Positions 8,666 to 16,409 are shown, numbered from the stretch's first letter. The stretch: 16,918 bases of DNA from JBQKLI01 sp012798975 (GCF_052116305.1 NZ_JBQKLI010000028.1:1-16918); one strand, 5' to 3'. The notes: generated from the sequence alone by a model not told the origin. A program made the numbers and translations.

Positions 8666-9388
8666 ATGGACTATCAAGAGCTTCTAAATAATATAAAAAA
8701 TGAATTTCCTGACAAGGCTATAGATATAATTGAAGGCCTTGAGCTTCTTAGAATGTTAATTGATGATACTGTTGAAACCATTGGGGAAAAAGTTAATGAA
8801 TCTTTTTTAGAAAAACAGTATGATAAGCTACCCTACTATTCAAGGTTGGCGGAGGAAATGGAAACTTATGAAAAAAAGCTGAAAGAAGTTATCGACATTT
8901 TGGATATAGAAGATTTGGAACTGGAAGATAAAAAAGAAGAAGTTGATGAAGAAAATGAAATACCAGACTATGATAAATATGCAATAGACAAGAATATAGA
9001 ATACAGCCTATATGAGAACTTTACCCATAAAAGACCATATGGCTTTAAACTGATTGATGATAGGCTCATAAGAGTAAAAACATGGCAAGAAATGTTGATT
9101 AAGGTTTGCGAAAACTTAATAGAAGTTGATGAAGAAAAGATTATAGGATTTGAAGAACTTGAACATATGAATGGGAAAAAGAAAAAGTATTTTTCAAGCA
9201 AACCAAAAGGAATGCGGAATCCTAAAAGAGTTGCAAATAAAATATATGTTGAAACAAATCAAAGTGCAAATTCTATTAGGAACCTTTTAATAAAAATATT
9301 GAAAGAGTATGGATTAAAGACAGGTGACTTAAAAATTTATTTAAGAGCTGATTATACTGAAATAAATAAAGGTAAGGGTAAGAATTAG
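8666..9388 (+). CDS. Hypothetical 240-aa acidic protein in the defence cluster
   Basis: I do not recognise the family by name. The protein has an N-terminal helical part (1-80) and a very acidic coiled-coil-like stretch (about 70-105, rich in EDLELEDKKEE). A middle segment (about 110-175) contains THKRPYGFKLIDDRLI and WQEMLIKVCENLIEVD. A basic loop, KKKKYFSSKPKGMRNPKRV, leads to a compact C-terminal module (KIYVETNQSANSIRNLL...LKEYGL...KIYLRADY). The basic loop followed by an alternating beta/alpha pattern could contact nucleic acid, but this is inference. GGGGG at 8653-8657 lies upstream of the ATG. The gene stands between the ydbC scar and the GHKL gene and may be an accessory or sensor subunit of the module. 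No catalytic motif is visible. Confidence 0.8.
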   Translation: MDYQELLNNIKNEFPDKAIDIIEGLELLRMLIDDTVETIGEKVNESFLEKQYDKLPYYSRLAEEMETYEKKLKEVIDILDIEDLELEDKKEEVDEENEIPDYDKYAIDKNIEYSLYENFTHKRPYGFKLIDDRLIRVKTWQEMLIKVCENLIEVDEEKIIGFEELEHMNGKKKKYFSSKPKGMRNPKRVANKIYVETNQSANSIRNLLIKILKEYGLKTGDLKIYLRADYTEINKGKGKN

Positions 9389-9428
9389 TAGGCATTAAAA
9401 AACCTTAAATAAGGGATAATTGACATTT

Positions 9429-9461
9429 AAAAGCCCAAGGGATTGATATCCCTGGCCTTTT
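9429..9461 (+). terminator. Hairpin between the 240-aa gene and the GHKL gene (terminator or attenuator)
   Basis: The stem is AAAAG (9429-9433) with CTTTT (9457-9461), then CC/GG, then AGGGAT/ATCCCT around a TGAT loop, with one C-C mismatch and one bulged A. The 3' arm ends in TTTT, and A-rich DNA precedes the 5' arm, so it could work in either direction. It lies in the only sizeable gap (95 bp) of the 8666-12982 gene group and may lower read-through into the GHKL genes. Confidence 0.5.
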
Positions 9462-9483
9462 ACTGTAGAAAGGAGCTATTCAG

Positions 9484-11340
9484 ATGACTATAGGATGGAA
9501 TTTTTCACCCTATAATTATGGGAGAAGACAGGGGATATCGGATTCAGGAGTGGAAACTTTTAGAGGGGATAGGTATCGACATTTAGCTAAGGAGATTTGT
9601 CAAAACTCTCTAGATGCAATAAAAAAAGATAAAGAAACAGTAAAAATTGATTTTCAGCATATTGAAATTGATAAAAAAGATATCCCAGGATATGAGAGAT
9701 ATATAAAAGTATTCAATCAGTGCTATGAAACTAGCAAGAATGGATCTGGAAAGGTAAAGGATTTTTTTGCCTACAGCAATGAGATTTTAGCTAAAGAGAA
9801 AATAAGCGTTTTAAGAATAAGTGACTTTAATACAACTGGATTAACAGGCTCTAAAGAGGAAAAGGATACTGCTTGGAATGATTTAATCAAGGCAGCAGGT
9901 ATATCTAATAAGGGCGGGGAGGCAGGAGGAAGCTTTGGCATTGGGAAATATGCAGCCTTTGCCTGCTCAAACCTGCGTACTATCTTCTATAATACATATG
10001 ATGAAGATGGAATAGAGGCCAGTCAGGGCGTTACAGAAGTCATAAACTTTATGGATGTAGATGCAAAGGAAAAAGAGGGTGAAGGCTACTATGGTCTTGG
10101 TAGCAAGAACTTACCTATATTTAGTCAGTTAAAACTAGATCCAAATTTTGATAGAGGGCAAAGAATGGGGACTGACATATATATCATTGGATTTATAGAG
10201 CAGGATGATTGGGCTGAATCAATAGTTTATTCTGTTATAGATAGTTTTCTAATAGCTATTTATAATGGGAGACTAGAAGTAAAAGTGGGAGATATCTTAA
10301 TAAACAAATCAACCTTAGAGGATATAGTTGAAAATAAGCTGAATTATAATAAGTCTGGAAGGAATAGAAATTCTTTAGAGTTTTATAAGGTATTAACATC
10401 TGAAGAAACAATTGTTAATACCTTTTCACTTGATGCTAGTGGGGGAGGTCATCTTGGAGAATTCAAAGTTTATTTGTTGGTAGATAATGAACTAACAAGT
10501 CGCAGGGTTCTAATGTCTAGAATAAATGGAATGAAGGTATTTGAGCAGGATAGATTTCCTAGGGGGATACCTTTTTCAGGAATTTGTATTTTGCAAGATA
10601 AGAAAATAAATGATTATTTTAGAAAGATGGAGACTCCTGAACATGATGCTTGGAAGGCAGATCAATTTTCAGAAAATCCAAAAGAAATTAGACAGGCTAA
10701 TGAAACTAGATTAAGCCTTATTAAACAAATTAGAGAGGAACTTAATAGATTGGCTAAGGAAACTACCCTAGATGAAACAGATGTAGGCGACCTTGGTATA
10801 CTATTACCTGATTTAGAGGATGACCTTTTAGGAAGTAAAGGTAAAGATGAATCATTAACAAATGAAAATACAGAATCTAAAGTCAATATAAAGATTGAAG
10901 ATGAATCACAAAATAAGAAAATGCCAGTATATGGTGAAGAAACTGGGGAAGGAGACTTTGATCCTCAAGGTCCTGGACAAGGAGGGGGTAAATCAACCTA
11001 CAGGGATGGTAGAAAAGGTGTGGGAAGACAAAGGATTGCTACAAACTATTTTAATATTAGAATGTTTCAAATAAGTAGTTCTAAGTACCGGATGGTTTTA
11101 AAAAGTCGTCATGATTTGGAAGAAGCAGAATTGCTTGTATCAGCGGTTGGTGAAGATAGGAGAACAAGGTTAAACATAGGAATAAACAATGCAGTAGATA
11201 AAACTAATAATATAGATTTGGAAATAAAGAACAAGAGAATTTCCCTAGGGGATATAGCAAAGGATAATGAATTTATTATTGATTTTCAGCCAGATATTAT
11301 TGAACAATTATCTATGGAGGTGGTAATTTATGCAACTTAA
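9484..11340 (+). CDS. GHKL-fold ATPase, bacterial MORC-like, defence-associated
   Basis: The N-terminal GHKL (Gyrase/Hsp90/His kinase/MutL) ATP-binding domain shows the N-box E37-x3-N41-x2-D44-A45 (KEICQNSLDA), a G1-box equivalent D114-x-N-x2-G119 (ISDFNTTGL), and the G2 box GGSFGIGK at 148-155. An S5-like second domain (about 230-400) contains SRINGMKVFEQ, where this family places its conserved basic residue. A charged, Gly-rich linker (about 440-515) precedes a beta-rich C-terminal domain (about 520-618). Such proteins form ATP-gated dimeric clamps. Bacterial MORC relatives have been linked to restriction-modification neighbourhoods (Iyer, Abhiman and Aravind, from memory). It is not a histidine kinase: no H-box or transmembrane part is seen. 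AGGAG lies nine bases before the ATG. Its 3' end overlaps the next gene by 11 bp. Confidence 0.8.
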   Translation: MTIGWNFSPYNYGRRQGISDSGVETFRGDRYRHLAKEICQNSLDAIKKDKETVKIDFQHIEIDKKDIPGYERYIKVFNQCYETSKNGSGKVKDFFAYSNEILAKEKISVLRISDFNTTGLTGSKEEKDTAWNDLIKAAGISNKGGEAGGSFGIGKYAAFACSNLRTIFYNTYDEDGIEASQGVTEVINFMDVDAKEKEGEGYYGLGSKNLPIFSQLKLDPNFDRGQRMGTDIYIIGFIEQDDWAESIVYSVIDSFLIAIYNGRLEVKVGDILINKSTLEDIVENKLNYNKSGRNRNSLEFYKVLTSEETIVNTFSLDASGGGHLGEFKVYLLVDNELTSRRVLMSRINGMKVFEQDRFPRGIPFSGICILQDKKINDYFRKMETPEHDAWKADQFSENPKEIRQANETRLSLIKQIREELNRLAKETTLDETDVGDLGILLPDLEDDLLGSKGKDESLTNENTESKVNIKIEDESQNKKMPVYGEETGEGDFDPQGPGQGGGKSTYRDGRKGVGRQRIATNYFNIRMFQISSSKYRMVLKSRHDLEEAELLVSAVGEDRRTRLNIGINNAVDKTNNIDLEIKNKRISLGDIAKDNEFIIDFQPDIIEQLSMEVVIYAT

Positions 11341-12199
11341 AGAAAGATACCATCCATATCCTGTTTTAGCCCCTTATACAAATGATTATCTAAATAGTGA
11401 ATTTAGAATAGAGTCTTTAGAAGATAAAACCATGGGCAAAGAATATCTATTTGAAATTGAACTAAATATTATGAATCGTGGGCTAGAGAACCTGATCAAG
11501 GAAAACAAAGCTGAGTATGTCATTCATGTAGAGTGTTCCAAGACTTCTTTTAGGGAGGTTTTTACAAGTGATTTATCAAAGATCGAAATTAGGATTGATT
11601 TTTTCAGCTTAGATGGCAAGGTTGAATTTTCACCATTTATAATAGCAAAGGAAAATATTTTAAACTATAAAGATGGCTCATTTGATCCTATCTTTGACGA
11701 ATTTTCATTTAACATAAACAAAGGACAGTATTTAGCCATAGGTAATAGAGCTATTATTTCAATTATTAAAGATAAGGATGATCTAAAACAATTATCATCT
11801 ATAATTAGAATTGCCCAGGTAGCAGATTTAGAAAAAGAAACAAAGGTAAATCTAGAGGGAGATAGGATACAAATAATGGTATCCAATGAAACCTATGAAA
11901 TGTACACATATGCTAGTAGAAACCACAATAGACTTAGAATTTTACATAGTATGATTGTACTACCAGCATTAATCTATGTTTTATATGAGTTAAAAGAAGA
12001 CTCAGGAAATGATTTTGAACAATATTCAGATCGTAGATGGTTCCAGGCTTTAGAAGTCAGGATGAAGGAACTAGGAATTAATTTAGACAGCAATTTATTT
12101 AGTGCAAAATCACCTTACGAATTAGCTCAGATTTTATTAGATTATCCCACAAAGGATGCTTTAGATAAAATATATGAAGCAGATCAGGAGGAAAATTAA
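11330..12199 (+). CDS. Hypothetical 289-aa protein, partner of the GHKL ATPase
   Basis: I do not recognise a named domain. The first 180 residues look beta-strand-rich (KEYLFEIELNIMNRGL, AEYVIHVECSKTSFREVF, KVEFSPFIIAKENI) and resemble a beta-sandwich. The C-terminal 100 residues are helical (LRILHSMIVLPALIYVLYELKED) and contain one hydrophobic helix that is probably buried rather than membrane-spanning. There is no signal peptide and no catalytic motif. GGAGGTGG upstream of the ATG lies within the end of the GHKL gene, and the 11-bp overlap plus the 0-bp junction with the next gene point to a stoichiometric complex. It may be an adaptor or structural subunit; this is inference from the gene order. 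Confidence 0.8.
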   Translation: MQLKERYHPYPVLAPYTNDYLNSEFRIESLEDKTMGKEYLFEIELNIMNRGLENLIKENKAEYVIHVECSKTSFREVFTSDLSKIEIRIDFFSLDGKVEFSPFIIAKENILNYKDGSFDPIFDEFSFNINKGQYLAIGNRAIISIIKDKDDLKQLSSIIRIAQVADLEKETKVNLEGDRIQIMVSNETYEMYTYASRNHNRLRILHSMIVLPALIYVLYELKEDSGNDFEQYSDRRWFQALEVRMKELGINLDSNLFSAKSPYELAQILLDYPTKDALDKIYEADQEEN

Positions 12200-12982
12200 A
12201 TGAAACTATATTATATGAGACAAGAAATATTAGAAGATTTAAAGAATAATATAGCTCATAATATTGAAAACTATAGTAATGAAAGTAATCAATGGATAAT
12301 TGATCAATATGAAAATCCCTTTTTAGAATATAAGAAGACAGTAGATGATTTTGAGCTATTAGTTGACCCAAAGGATGTAGGGTCTTCTGATATGGAGAAT
12401 GTTAGAATACTTCATAGCAATTTGAAATTTTTAACAAAATCTGAGGCAGCTGATGAAAGACTTTGGACAGGCTTGACATATTCTGTGTTTTGGAATTTTA
12501 TGAAGGAAAGGTGGTCAAGTAGACCATCAAAAGAAGAAAAACAGATAGGTAACAGGTATTTTTTAACGGGTGGCTCATCTAATAGAAGAGCATTACTTAT
12601 GAATACCATATCAAGATATTGGTGGATAGGAGAATTAATATACGATGAGGATAATATTAAAAATCCTTATTATTTAATTGAAGTATTTAGAGGTGATTTT
12701 ACAACAAATGTTCATACCCTGTTGTCTAGCAATTTTACTAGCAACACTAATATATTAAAAGGTGTATTAAGACCTATGCTTGAATATAAAGAGGTTAATG
12801 GTAGTTTATCTAGGGAAGAATTTCAGGCTATTATTAGATATGCTAATCTTATAGGTGGAAGCTACCTTCTAGATTATCTGTCAACAGAAGAAATAGAGGA
12901 AAAAATATGTTTATATATTGATAACACGATAAGTCAAAATCTAGAGGTGGATAGGTTACACTTAGTTGGACAGATTTCTTAA
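12200..12982 (+). CDS. DUF6339-like protein with C-terminus replaced by IS sequence
   Basis: The sequence pattern (MKLYYMRQEI..., WIIDQYENPFLEYKKTVDDFEL, ADERLWTGLTYSVFWNFMKERW, RYFLTGGSSNRRALLMNTISRYWWIGELIYDE, SSNFTSNTNIL) matches my memory of the DUF6339 family, which has no known activity and often occurs in defence islands next to GHKL-type ATPases. The conserved W/R-rich core (about 85-160) is intact. The IS3-type element begins at 12948, so residues 251-260 (DRLHLVGQIS) and the stop codon come from the IS and not from the gene. Only a short native tail is probably lost, so function may survive. The ATG directly follows the previous stop (0 bp) with AGGAGG 6-11 bases upstream, indicating strong coupling. 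Confidence 0.75.
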   Translation: MKLYYMRQEILEDLKNNIAHNIENYSNESNQWIIDQYENPFLEYKKTVDDFELLVDPKDVGSSDMENVRILHSNLKFLTKSEAADERLWTGLTYSVFWNFMKERWSSRPSKEEKQIGNRYFLTGGSSNRRALLMNTISRYWWIGELIYDEDNIKNPYYLIEVFRGDFTTNVHTLLSSNFTSNTNILKGVLRPMLEYKEVNGSLSREEFQAIIRYANLIGGSYLLDYLSTEEIEEKICLYIDNTISQNLEVDRLHLVGQIS

Positions 12983-13272
12983 GGTCATATAAAATTAAAA
13001 CAATAAGACTAAGGAGAATCTGAATATGGCTAAAAGAAAGCGTAGAGAATTCACGGATGAGTTTAAAAATCAAATAGTGCAGCTTTATCTAAATGGCAAG
13101 TCAAAGTCGGAGCTTGCAAAAGAATATGACTTACCGTTGTCTTCACTAGGAAGATGGATTAAACAGCATCAGGAAACAGGCTCATTCAAAGAGAAAGATA
13201 ACCGCAGTGAAGAAGAAAATGAGCTCCTAGAGCTTCGTAAAGAAAATCAAAGACTTAAGATGGAAAATGATA
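12948..13272 (+). mobile_element. IS3-family element, left-end fragment (copy 1)
   Basis: The element starts with TGGATAGGTTACACTTAGTT and is identical to 16810-16918 over the 109 bp that can be compared (12948-13056). It carries the ribosome binding site and start of orfA. At about 13272, after the codons for KMEND, the sequence leaves the expected orfA path and enters the remnant of an unrelated membrane protein gene. The rest of the IS (end of orfA, orfB, right inverted repeat) is missing. IS3 family is inferred from the OrfA type. Confidence 0.8.
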
Positions 13273-13283
13273 TGGACAATTAG
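13026..13283 (+). pseudogene. IS3-family transposase OrfA, truncated
   Basis: The protein MAKRKRREFTDEFKNQIVQL... is a classic IS3/IS150-type OrfA with an HTH (SELAKEYDLPLSSLGRWIKQH, about residues 27-47) and the start of the leucine-zipper region (ENELLELRKENQRLKMEND). The native protein should continue with an ILKQA-like segment and reach about 95-100 aa. Here the last residues MDN and the stop come from the joined permease DNA, and orfB is absent, so this copy cannot transpose on its own. AAGGAG precedes the ATG. Confidence 0.85.
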
Positions 13284-13668
13284 CTATTTAATTTCTTTTG
13301 GGTTATCCTATGGATATACAAAATACTTTTGGGATAGTGATGGAGTTTTAAATCTACCATTTGCTATCTTCTGTTTGTGGCTATTTGGTATAATGTTTCT
13401 TGCAGTAATTCTGCTAGGGGGAGTTATATTTAAGAGCAGTTATGGATGTCTTATGTTTATAGGAGCTTTTATAGTCACTCTTTTTTTATTGAATATTTTA
13501 CCAAAGCTTCAGAAATATAATCCCATTGGATTAGCATCAAAAAATATGTCGCTTCTTGCTGGAGATATAATTCCAAAAGATTTAATGGCAATGGCTATTG
13601 TAAGTATTGGAATTATAATTTTATCTATTTTCACTGCAATAAGAGTATTTAATAAAAAGCAGATATAG
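13267..13668 (+). pseudogene. C-terminal fragment of an integral membrane protein, probably ABC-2 permease
   Basis: The frame encodes at least three clear membrane helices (about 28-55, 58-80 and 105-127), plus a partial hydrophobic segment at the start. The chain ends in RVFNKKQI. The apparent ATG at 13267 lies inside the IS orfA and has no proper ribosome binding site, and the frame emerges from the IS junction at about 13272, so the true N-terminus has been lost. A Rho-independent terminator follows 42 bp downstream. ABC permease identity is inferred from helix layout and from the complete TetR/ABC cassette next door; other small membrane proteins are possible. Confidence 0.6.
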
Positions 13669-13710
13669 AAGAATTTACAAATATAATTTAAAATTTAACA
13701 CTTAAAAATC

Positions 13711-13741
13711 CAGATGAAAATAAAAATTCATCTGTTTTTTT
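13711..13741 (+). terminator. Rho-independent terminator (repeat copy 1)
   Basis: A perfect 8-bp stem CAGATGAA/TTCATCTG with an 8-base A-rich loop (13711-13734) is followed by seven T (13735-13741). It ends the permease-fragment transcript. The whole 35 bp (13711-13745) recurs exactly at 16352-16386. Confidence 0.9.
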
Positions 13742-13779
13742 ATGCTTAAACTTAGGTACCGAATTTACGATAAATTTAG

Positions 13780-13835
13780 TTGACAAGATTTAATTATGGT
13801 GTTAAGCTATGACTATAAAATAAATATAGTCATAG
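13780..13835 (+). promoter_or_regulatory. Promoter and palindromic TetR-type operator
   Basis: A consensus -35 TTGACA sits at 13780-13785. The best -10 at 17 bp spacing (TAAGCT, 13803-13808) is weak. It abuts a perfect inverted repeat with 11-bp arms, CTATGACTATA (13807-13817) and TATAGTCATAG (13825-13835), separated by AAATAAA. A palindrome of this size just upstream of a tetR gene is the expected operator for autorepression of the tetR-ABC operon. Confidence 0.75.
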
Positions 13836-13851
13836 GGGGTGGAGGTGAGTT

Positions 13852-14457
13852 ATGGCAACACCATTTGATGAAAAAGAAAAGGAACTTATAAGAAAAAAAT
13901 TAAAGGAAGTAGCAGAAGAATGCCTATTGAAATATGGTGTGAAAAAAACTACTGTTGATCAACTCGTACAAATGGCAGGCATATCAAAGGGATCTTTCTA
14001 TAATTTCTATTCTGCAAAGGAAGTTTTGTTTTTTATAGTATTAGAAGAATATCAAAAATCTCTTATAAGTAAATTAATTAATAGATTAAAAAAACTGGAT
14101 AATATAGGAATTGATGAATTTACGGAATTAATTTATGGAGTTTACCAAGAAGTTAGAAAATCATTTATTATGAATATAATTCAAAATCAAGAATTTGAAT
14201 ATTTTATTAAAAAATTGCCTAAAGAACTTATCATGGATCATCATTCACTAGATGATACATTTACAAGAGAATTGTTTTCTTATATAAAGATCAGAGAGGA
14301 TATAAATATAGATGTTGTAACAGCTTCATTAAGAGCAATTTTTATGAGTATGATATATATTGAAGAAATTGGAGAAAAGGAATTTGATGAAGTACTAATG
14401 GTTTTGATTAGGGGTGTTGCACAGCAAGTAATTGAGGAGGATTATAATAATGAATGA
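13852..14457 (+). CDS. TetR/AcrR-family transcriptional regulator
   Basis: This 201-aa protein has an N-terminal TetR HTH (about residues 33-55: TTVDQLVQMAGISKGSFYNF) and a helical C-terminal ligand-binding/dimerisation part (60-201). It probably represses its own operon by binding the palindrome at 13807-13835, with release on binding a toxic small molecule exported by the downstream ABC pump; the ligand is unknown. GGAGGTGAG precedes the ATG by a few bases. The 3' end overlaps the ATPase gene by 8 bp, so the two are co-translated. Confidence 0.9.
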   Translation: MATPFDEKEKELIRKKLKEVAEECLLKYGVKKTTVDQLVQMAGISKGSFYNFYSAKEVLFFIVLEEYQKSLISKLINRLKKLDNIGIDEFTELIYGVYQEVRKSFIMNIIQNQEFEYFIKKLPKELIMDHHSLDDTFTRELFSYIKIREDINIDVVTASLRAIFMSMIYIEEIGEKEFDEVLMVLIRGVAQQVIEEDYNNE

Positions 14458-15397
14458 AATTATTAATACAATCAATTTAACAAAGACTTACGGAAAAACA
14501 AAGGCTGTCAACAATATTAATTTATCAGTAAAAAAAGGAGAAATATTTGGCTTTATTGGACTTAATGGAGCAGGCAAAACCACTGTAATACGTATGCTAC
14601 TTGGTATGATTTCTCCTACTTCTGGAGAATGTTATCTACAAGGCAAAAAAGTAAATGCAAGGAATATAGATACTTGGAGTGATGTAGGATATATTGTAGA
14701 AACGCCTTACTCATATCCTGAGTTAACTGTTAGAGAAAATCTAGAAATTGTTCGTAAGTTAAGAGTGGTTAAGGATAAAGATTCTATTAATTGGATTATA
14801 AAGAAGTTAAAATTAGAGAAATATGAATTAAAGAAAGTTAAACATCTTTCTTTGGGAAATGCACAAAGACTTGGTATAGCAAAAGCAATTATTCATAAAC
14901 CTAAAATTTTACTCCTTGATGAACCTACAAATGGCTTAGATCCTGCTGGTATTGTTGAAGTACTCAAGCTATTAAAGGATTTAGCAAAAAACTCAGATGT
15001 AACTATATTAGTCTCTAGTCATAAATTAAATGAAATTTCAAGAATTGCCACAAATATAGCTATAATTCATGATGGAAGGTTAATTAAAAAGATAGATAAA
15101 AAAGAACTTGAACATGAATTAAAAAAATCTTTAATAATAGATGGAAAATATAAAAATGAAATGAAATTAATTCTTTCTAAAGCAGAATATGAGACAAATA
15201 CTATTGCAATTGAAAATTCAAATGAAAAATTATCTGTCTTACAAGTTCATAATGAAGATGCTGTAAATAATCCAGAGAAGATAGCTACATTGCTTGTAAA
15301 TAACGGATATCCTCCTAGAATGTTAAAAGTTCAAAAGGAAGATCTAGAAGAATATTTTTTAAGAGCTATAGATGAATTTGGAGGTGGGTTAAAATGA
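14450..15397 (+). CDS. ABC transporter ATP-binding protein, BcrA-type exporter
   Basis: This is the cytoplasmic ATPase of an ABC exporter. From the ATG at 14450 (315 aa) it shows Walker A GLNGAGKT at 38-45 and E84 in place of the Q-loop Gln (YIVETP). The signature LSLGNAQRL is at 133-141, Walker B ILLLDEPTNGLD at 153-164, and the H-loop SSHKL around H191. Glu in the Q-loop and an SLG-type signature are normal for BcrA/bacitracin-type ATPases, so I do not treat them as defects. I chose 14450 over 14432 because GAGGAGG at 14434-14440 is well placed for it. The C-terminal 100 residues are the usual accessory domain. The stop overlaps the permease start (ATGA). Confidence 0.92.
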   Translation: MNEIINTINLTKTYGKTKAVNNINLSVKKGEIFGFIGLNGAGKTTVIRMLLGMISPTSGECYLQGKKVNARNIDTWSDVGYIVETPYSYPELTVRENLEIVRKLRVVKDKDSINWIIKKLKLEKYELKKVKHLSLGNAQRLGIAKAIIHKPKILLLDEPTNGLDPAGIVEVLKLLKDLAKNSDVTILVSSHKLNEISRIATNIAIIHDGRLIKKIDKKELEHELKKSLIIDGKYKNEMKLILSKAEYETNTIAIENSNEKLSVLQVHNEDAVNNPEKIATLLVNNGYPPRMLKVQKEDLEEYFLRAIDEFGGGLK

Positions 15398-16179
15398 ATA
15401 AGATAATAATATGCGTTCCCATAGAAATTAAAAAGTTTTTAAGTTCTAAAACACCTTTAATAACAATGATTGGACTTATGATACTGCCATTTGTAGGTGG
15501 GTTTTTTATGATTATATTAAAAGATCCAGTAGTAGCACAAAAGATGGGTATTATTTCTACAAAAGCTCAAATTTTAGGATCTAATGCAGATTGGCCTTCT
15601 TATTTTAGTTTGCTTACCCAAGGCATCTCACTTGGAGGACTAATTATTTTTGGATTTGTTACTAGTTGGATTTTTGGAAGAGAATACTCAGACAGAACAA
15701 TTAAAGATTTACTTGCACTACCTATATCTAGAAATACTATTGTAATCTCTAAATTCATTGTAATTTTTCTATGGTGTATGTTTCTTTCAATATCTGTATT
15801 CTTAATTGGCCTATTTGTCGGAAAAATTATTGGTCTACCTGGCTGGTCTTTAGAGTTTTTATTTTCAAGTAGTATTATATTTTCAATATGTTCATTGCTT
15901 ACGATTTTATTATCTACACCAGTTGCATTCTTTGCGAGTTTTGGTCATGGATATTTGTCACCCCTAGGGTTTATGATAATCACACTCATACTTTCACAAA
16001 TAGTTGTTGCTATGGGATTTGGTGAATTCTTTCCTTGGTCTATTCCAGCTCTTGCCAGTGGGATTGCAGGAGAAGAAAGTGCAGCTCTTACAAATATTAG
16101 TTTATCTATTGTATTTTTGACATCTATAATTGGATTGATCAGTACTATATTTTGGTGGAGATATGCTGACCAGGATTAA
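15394..16179 (+). CDS. ABC-2-type transporter permease
   Basis: This 261-aa integral membrane protein has about six helices (approximately 19-41, 68-92, 115-142, 148-178, 182-205 and 230-252). The segment FGREYSDRTIKDLLALPISR after helix 2 is the typical cytoplasmic coupling region of ABC-2 permeases in drug and lantibiotic exporters. The ATGA overlap with the ATPase gene shows the two form one transporter, probably as a dimer with two ATPases. The substrate cannot be read from the sequence; an antimicrobial peptide or drug is the usual role in this class. Confidence 0.9.
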   Translation: MNKIIICVPIEIKKFLSSKTPLITMIGLMILPFVGGFFMIILKDPVVAQKMGIISTKAQILGSNADWPSYFSLLTQGISLGGLIIFGFVTSWIFGREYSDRTIKDLLALPISRNTIVISKFIVIFLWCMFLSISVFLIGLFVGKIIGLPGWSLEFLFSSSIIFSICSLLTILLSTPVAFFASFGHGYLSPLGFMIITLILSQIVVAMGFGEFFPWSIPALASGIAGEESAALTNISLSIVFLTSIIGLISTIFWWRYADQD

Positions 16180-16351
16180 ATAAAAGATTTTCGAATATAA
16201 GCTAAGGCGACTTTAAAAAGAAGAAGCATATTAAAGATTAGGTATTTCAAAATATTATAATGATAAAGTAAAATAATTTAGTTAAAACATTCAGAGATTT
16301 TAATTATTACATGAAAATAATAAAAACATTTAATATATAATCAAAGAAATG
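16180..16351. other. AT-rich intergenic region without gene
   Basis: A strongly AT-rich spacer follows the permease. I see no open frame with a ribosome binding site, no RNA gene and no convincing promoter in it. It lies between the permease stop and the second terminator copy. Confidence 0.6.
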
Positions 16352-16382
16352 CAGATGAAAATAAAAATTCATCTGTTTTTTT
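16352..16382 (+). terminator. Rho-independent terminator (repeat copy 2)
   Basis: The same CAGATGAA/TTCATCTG stem (16352-16375) and seven-T tract as at 13711-13741. The identity extends through ATGC to 16386. It ends the tetR-ABC operon and insulates the downstream gene. Confidence 0.9.
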
Positions 16383-16409
16383 ATGCCCAGATTCAAGGAG
16401 GTGATTTAA

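Noticed and set aside
341..12982. BREX, DISARM or Druantia system
   Set aside because: No PglZ, BrxC/BrxL, DrmA/DrmB or DruE-like protein is present. The helicase-nuclease and methylase are ordinary type I HsdR and HsdM.
13267..13668. An intact small membrane protein starting at ATG 13267
   Set aside because: The ATG belongs to the IS orfA sequence in another frame, there is no ribosome binding site, and the frame enters from the IS joint. It is better read as a C-terminal fragment.
13762..13776. Second operator AATTTA-CGA-TAAATT upstream of the tetR promoter
   Set aside because: Only 6-bp AT-rich arms, expected by chance in DNA of this composition, and unrelated in sequence to the clear 11-bp palindrome.
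14842..14880. Defective ABC signature and Q-loop in the ATPase
   Set aside because: SLG-type signature and Glu at the Q-loop are normal in BcrA-type exporter ATPases.
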